Below are positions 12,955-14,662 of a stretch of DNA of 14,662 nucleotides, one piece after another (positions within the stretch are counted from its first letter, which is position 1; the number at the start of each line of letters is the position of its first letter). Source of the stretch: Aquiluna sp. (GTDB taxonomy: Bacteria; Actinomycetota; Actinomycetes; Actinomycetales; Microbacteriaceae); assembly GCA_016780945.1 (NCBI GenBank), contig JADHKY010000016.1, positions 1 to 14,662 of the forward strand, in the 5' to 3' direction. The position numbers and the translations under genes are program-made. The notes under the pieces are model-generated. The model did no database searches. It saw nothing but the letters and a program-made list of their open reading frames with translations, and was not told the origin of the DNA.

Positions 12955-13967
12955 CACTGCCAATCTACCGAGCCGAGTCCGGCCACGAGCCTCCGGAATG
13001 AGTCCAACCTAAGCTCGGTCAGCTTTCCTTCCCGAAGGGCCTGATCCAGCGCGCAGTCATCTGCTGGGGGCATGTGTGAGCAGTCTCTCGGGCAATCCTC
13101 GGCCGCCTCGCTGAGATCACTGAAGCCCCGGAGAATCTGGCCAGCGGATATGCCGCTTAGTCCGAAACTGCGGATGCCAGGGGTGTCCACAATCCAGCCG
13201 CCTGAGACCTTGATGGCTATGGCCGAAGAGGAGGTGTGCTTTCCCTTACCCGTTAGCTCATTCACAATTCCAGTTGACCGATCGGTGTTTGGGGCAAGTT
13301 TGTTAATAAGCGTTGACTTACCAACTCCGGAGTGGCCTACAAACACCGAGGTGTGGTCCACGAGCGCCTCCAAGAGCCGCTCCGGTAGCGGTTGGTCGCT
13401 GCGGGTCTGAATGATCTCGAGTTCCACTCCGGCAAAGCCGGCAATGAAATCCGCAGGGTCGCTCACATCACACTTGGTTACCACCAGGATTGGCTTGAGG
13501 CCGGCGTTATAGGCGGCAACAAGGTAGCGGTCAACAAGCCTTGGCCTGGGTTCGGGATTGGCAGCAGCCATAACTATTACAAGCTGGTCTGCGTTTGCAA
13601 CTATGGTCTGCTCGACCTCTTCACCATCCTCAGCAGCCCTGGTTAGGACGCTCGAGCGCTCGTCAATAGTCACGATTCTGGCGAGTGAGCCCTTGGCACC
13701 GGTGACATCGCCATCGAGTGCGACCCGGTCGCAGGTTACGCAGCCGTCTTTTCTGAGTTCTTTGGCGAGGGTGGCTGTGACCTCAACACCCTTGTCCGTG
13801 ATGACCTTGTAGCGGGCGAGGTGAACCTGGGTGACCATTCCTCGAGGGGCATTTTCGAAGCTGGGACGACGCTTAGTTCTAGGTCTCGATCCTTTTGGAT
13901 TGGGGCGAACTCGAACGTCGTCCTCGTCGAGGTCGTGCCTATTCTCTGGTTCGTAGAGCCAGCTCAC
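12954..13967 (-). CDS. rsgA: Ribosome small subunit-dependent GTPase A (RsgA)
   Basis: RsgA is a circularly permuted GTPase that acts late in 30S subunit maturation. The 337-aa protein begins with a charged tail (about 1-43, Arg/Lys/Asp-rich), longer than in many homologues. An OB fold (about 44-115) follows, then the GTPase in permuted order: G4 TKCD (164-167), G1 GHSGVGKSTLINKL (211-224), G3 DTPGIR (261-266). The C-terminal zinc knuckle is Cys292, Cys296, His298, Cys305. The pair Cys76/Cys79 in the OB fold (DGCVTCDRV) is unusual; most homologues have no cysteines there. GTG 13967 overlaps the aroA TGA in a GTGA junction. Together with hisN just downstream it forms the common actinobacterial aroA-rsgA-hisN order. 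Confidence 0.96.
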   Translation of the reverse strand: MSWLYEPENRHDLDEDDVRVRPNPKGSRPRTKRRPSFENAPRGMVTQVHLARYKVITDKGVEVTATLAKELRKDGCVTCDRVALDGDVTGAKGSLARIVTIDERSSVLTRAAEDGEEVEQTIVANADQLVIVMAAANPEPRPRLVDRYLVAAYNAGLKPILVVTKCDVSDPADFIAGFAGVELEIIQTRSDQPLPERLLEALVDHTSVFVGHSGVGKSTLINKLAPNTDRSTGIVNELTGKGKHTSSSAIAIKVSGGWIVDTPGIRSFGLSGISAGQILRGFSDLSEAAEDCPRDCSHMPPADDCALDQALREGKLTELRLDSFRRLVAGLGSVDWQ

Positions 13968-14662
13968 CTAAGACCCAACATCTTCTCCCACATGCCAACA
14001 AAATCCGGAAGCGTCTTAGAGGTGGTGGCAATGTCATCAACTACTACCCCCGGAACCACTAGCCCGATAATTGCTCCCGCAGTTGCCATTCGGTGGTCTT
14101 CATAGGAGTGCCAGGTGCCACCTGAAAGATTTCCAGGACTGATGGCGATGCCATCCTCGAGCTCGGTTGCAACGCCACCCAGAGAATTTATTTCGGTGAC
14201 CAGGGCAGCAATGCGATCGGTCTCGTGGCCCCGCAGATGAGCGATTCCAGTGAGCTTGCTTGGGGTGCTGGCAAGGGCGGCGATGGCAGCAATTGTGGGT
14301 GTTAGCTCTCCCGCTGCCGAGAGGTCAGCATCGATCCCGCTAATGGTTCCCGTTCCAGTGAGAGTCAGGGTTCCCTCAGTGAGTGAGACATTAGCGCCCA
14401 TCTCACTGAGCAACCAGGCAAAATCCGCACCAACCTGGGTGGTCTCCGTGGGCCAGTTTGGAATCCTTACGGTGCCGCCGGTAACCAGCGCCGCAGCTAG
14501 AAAAGGCCCAGCGTTCGACAGGTCTGGTTCAATCTGGACCCTGGCCCCAGCAATTTCGCCCGGTTCCACTCTCCAGCTCGAAGCTGACGTCTGCCTGGCA
14601 TTGACACCCCTGCCAGCCAAGGTTGCAAGGGTCATCTCGATGTGGGGCATTGAGGGAAGGGT
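13964..14662 (-). CDS. aroA: 3-phosphoshikimate 1-carboxyvinyltransferase (EPSP synthase), C-terminal part
   Basis: The gene enters from the right edge; 232 codons of its 3' part are visible, about half of the protein. It makes 5-enolpyruvylshikimate 3-phosphate from shikimate 3-phosphate and PEP in the aromatic amino acid pathway. Recognisable pieces: LPSMPHIEMTLATLAGRGV, EPDLSNAGPFLAAALVTGG (with the catalytic-region Asp), GHETDRIAALVTEINSLGG, and the C-terminal SYEDHRMATAGAIIGL and SKTLPDF signatures. The internal ATG at 14650 is not the start, because the frame is open through the window edge with family-like residues (TLPS). Its stop overlaps the rsgA GTG. Confidence 0.96.
   Translation of the reverse strand, partial: TLPSMPHIEMTLATLAGRGVNARQTSASSWRVEPGEIAGARVQIEPDLSNAGPFLAAALVTGGTVRIPNWPTETTQVGADFAWLLSEMGANVSLTEGTLTLTGTGTISGIDADLSAAGELTPTIAAIAALASTPSKLTGIAHLRGHETDRIAALVTEINSLGGVATELEDGIAISPGNLSGGTWHSYEDHRMATAGAIIGLVVPGVVVDDIATTSKTLPDFVGMWEKMLGLR

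Noticed and set aside
1..14662. Mobile element, prophage, defence island, CRISPR array, tRNA or rRNA
   Set aside because: No transposase, integrase, repeat array or cloverleaf sequence was seen; the genes are mostly housekeeping and tightly packed.

Overview
The window looks like ordinary chromosome from a small, streamlined actinobacterium. The best fit is Microbacteriaceae or a close relative, perhaps a freshwater type. This rests on inference: GC is moderate (mid-50s by eye), genes are packed almost without gaps, GTG and TTG starts are common, several genes have a -10 box so close to the start codon that their mRNAs must be leaderless or nearly so, and the order aroA-rsgA-hisN is typical of Actinobacteria. 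There is no tRNA, rRNA, IS element, prophage, CRISPR array or origin, and no intergenic gap above about 135 bp.

Left part (1-3771): a minus-strand row runs DnaQ-like exonuclease, rmuC, then the N-terminus of a PfkB/1-phosphofructokinase-type sugar kinase that leaves the window. A perfect 10-bp inverted repeat lies just ahead of the kinase ribosome binding site. The exonuclease diverges from ychF (ribosome-associated ATPase) across only 30 bp. A DedA-family membrane protein follows ychF.

Middle (3758-9046): a small uridine-kinase-like P-loop protein diverges from typA/bipA (ribosome-associated GTPase). A nitroreductase converges on typA and diverges from an EamA (DMT) permease. The permease is followed by a lipoprotein with a very acidic linker and a cytochrome b5 domain, then by a small DUF3052-like protein.

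Right part (9034-14662): cysK-cysE form a cysteine biosynthesis operon (O-acetylserine synthesis and sulfhydrylation), divergent from a small lipoprotein of unknown function. The minus-strand operon aroA (partial)-rsgA-hisN-MFS carrier closes the window, with stop/start junctions GTGA and TGATG and a 1-nt gap.

Two architectural themes recur. First, eight transcription units start 6 to 9 nt after a -10-like hexamer, exactly TAGACT in four of them, which resets several start codons inside the longest ORFs. Second, all four convergent gene pairs overlap at their 3' ends, leaving no room for a classical intergenic terminator. I see no convincing new multi-gene system. The most unusual protein is the acidic cytochrome b5 lipoprotein.
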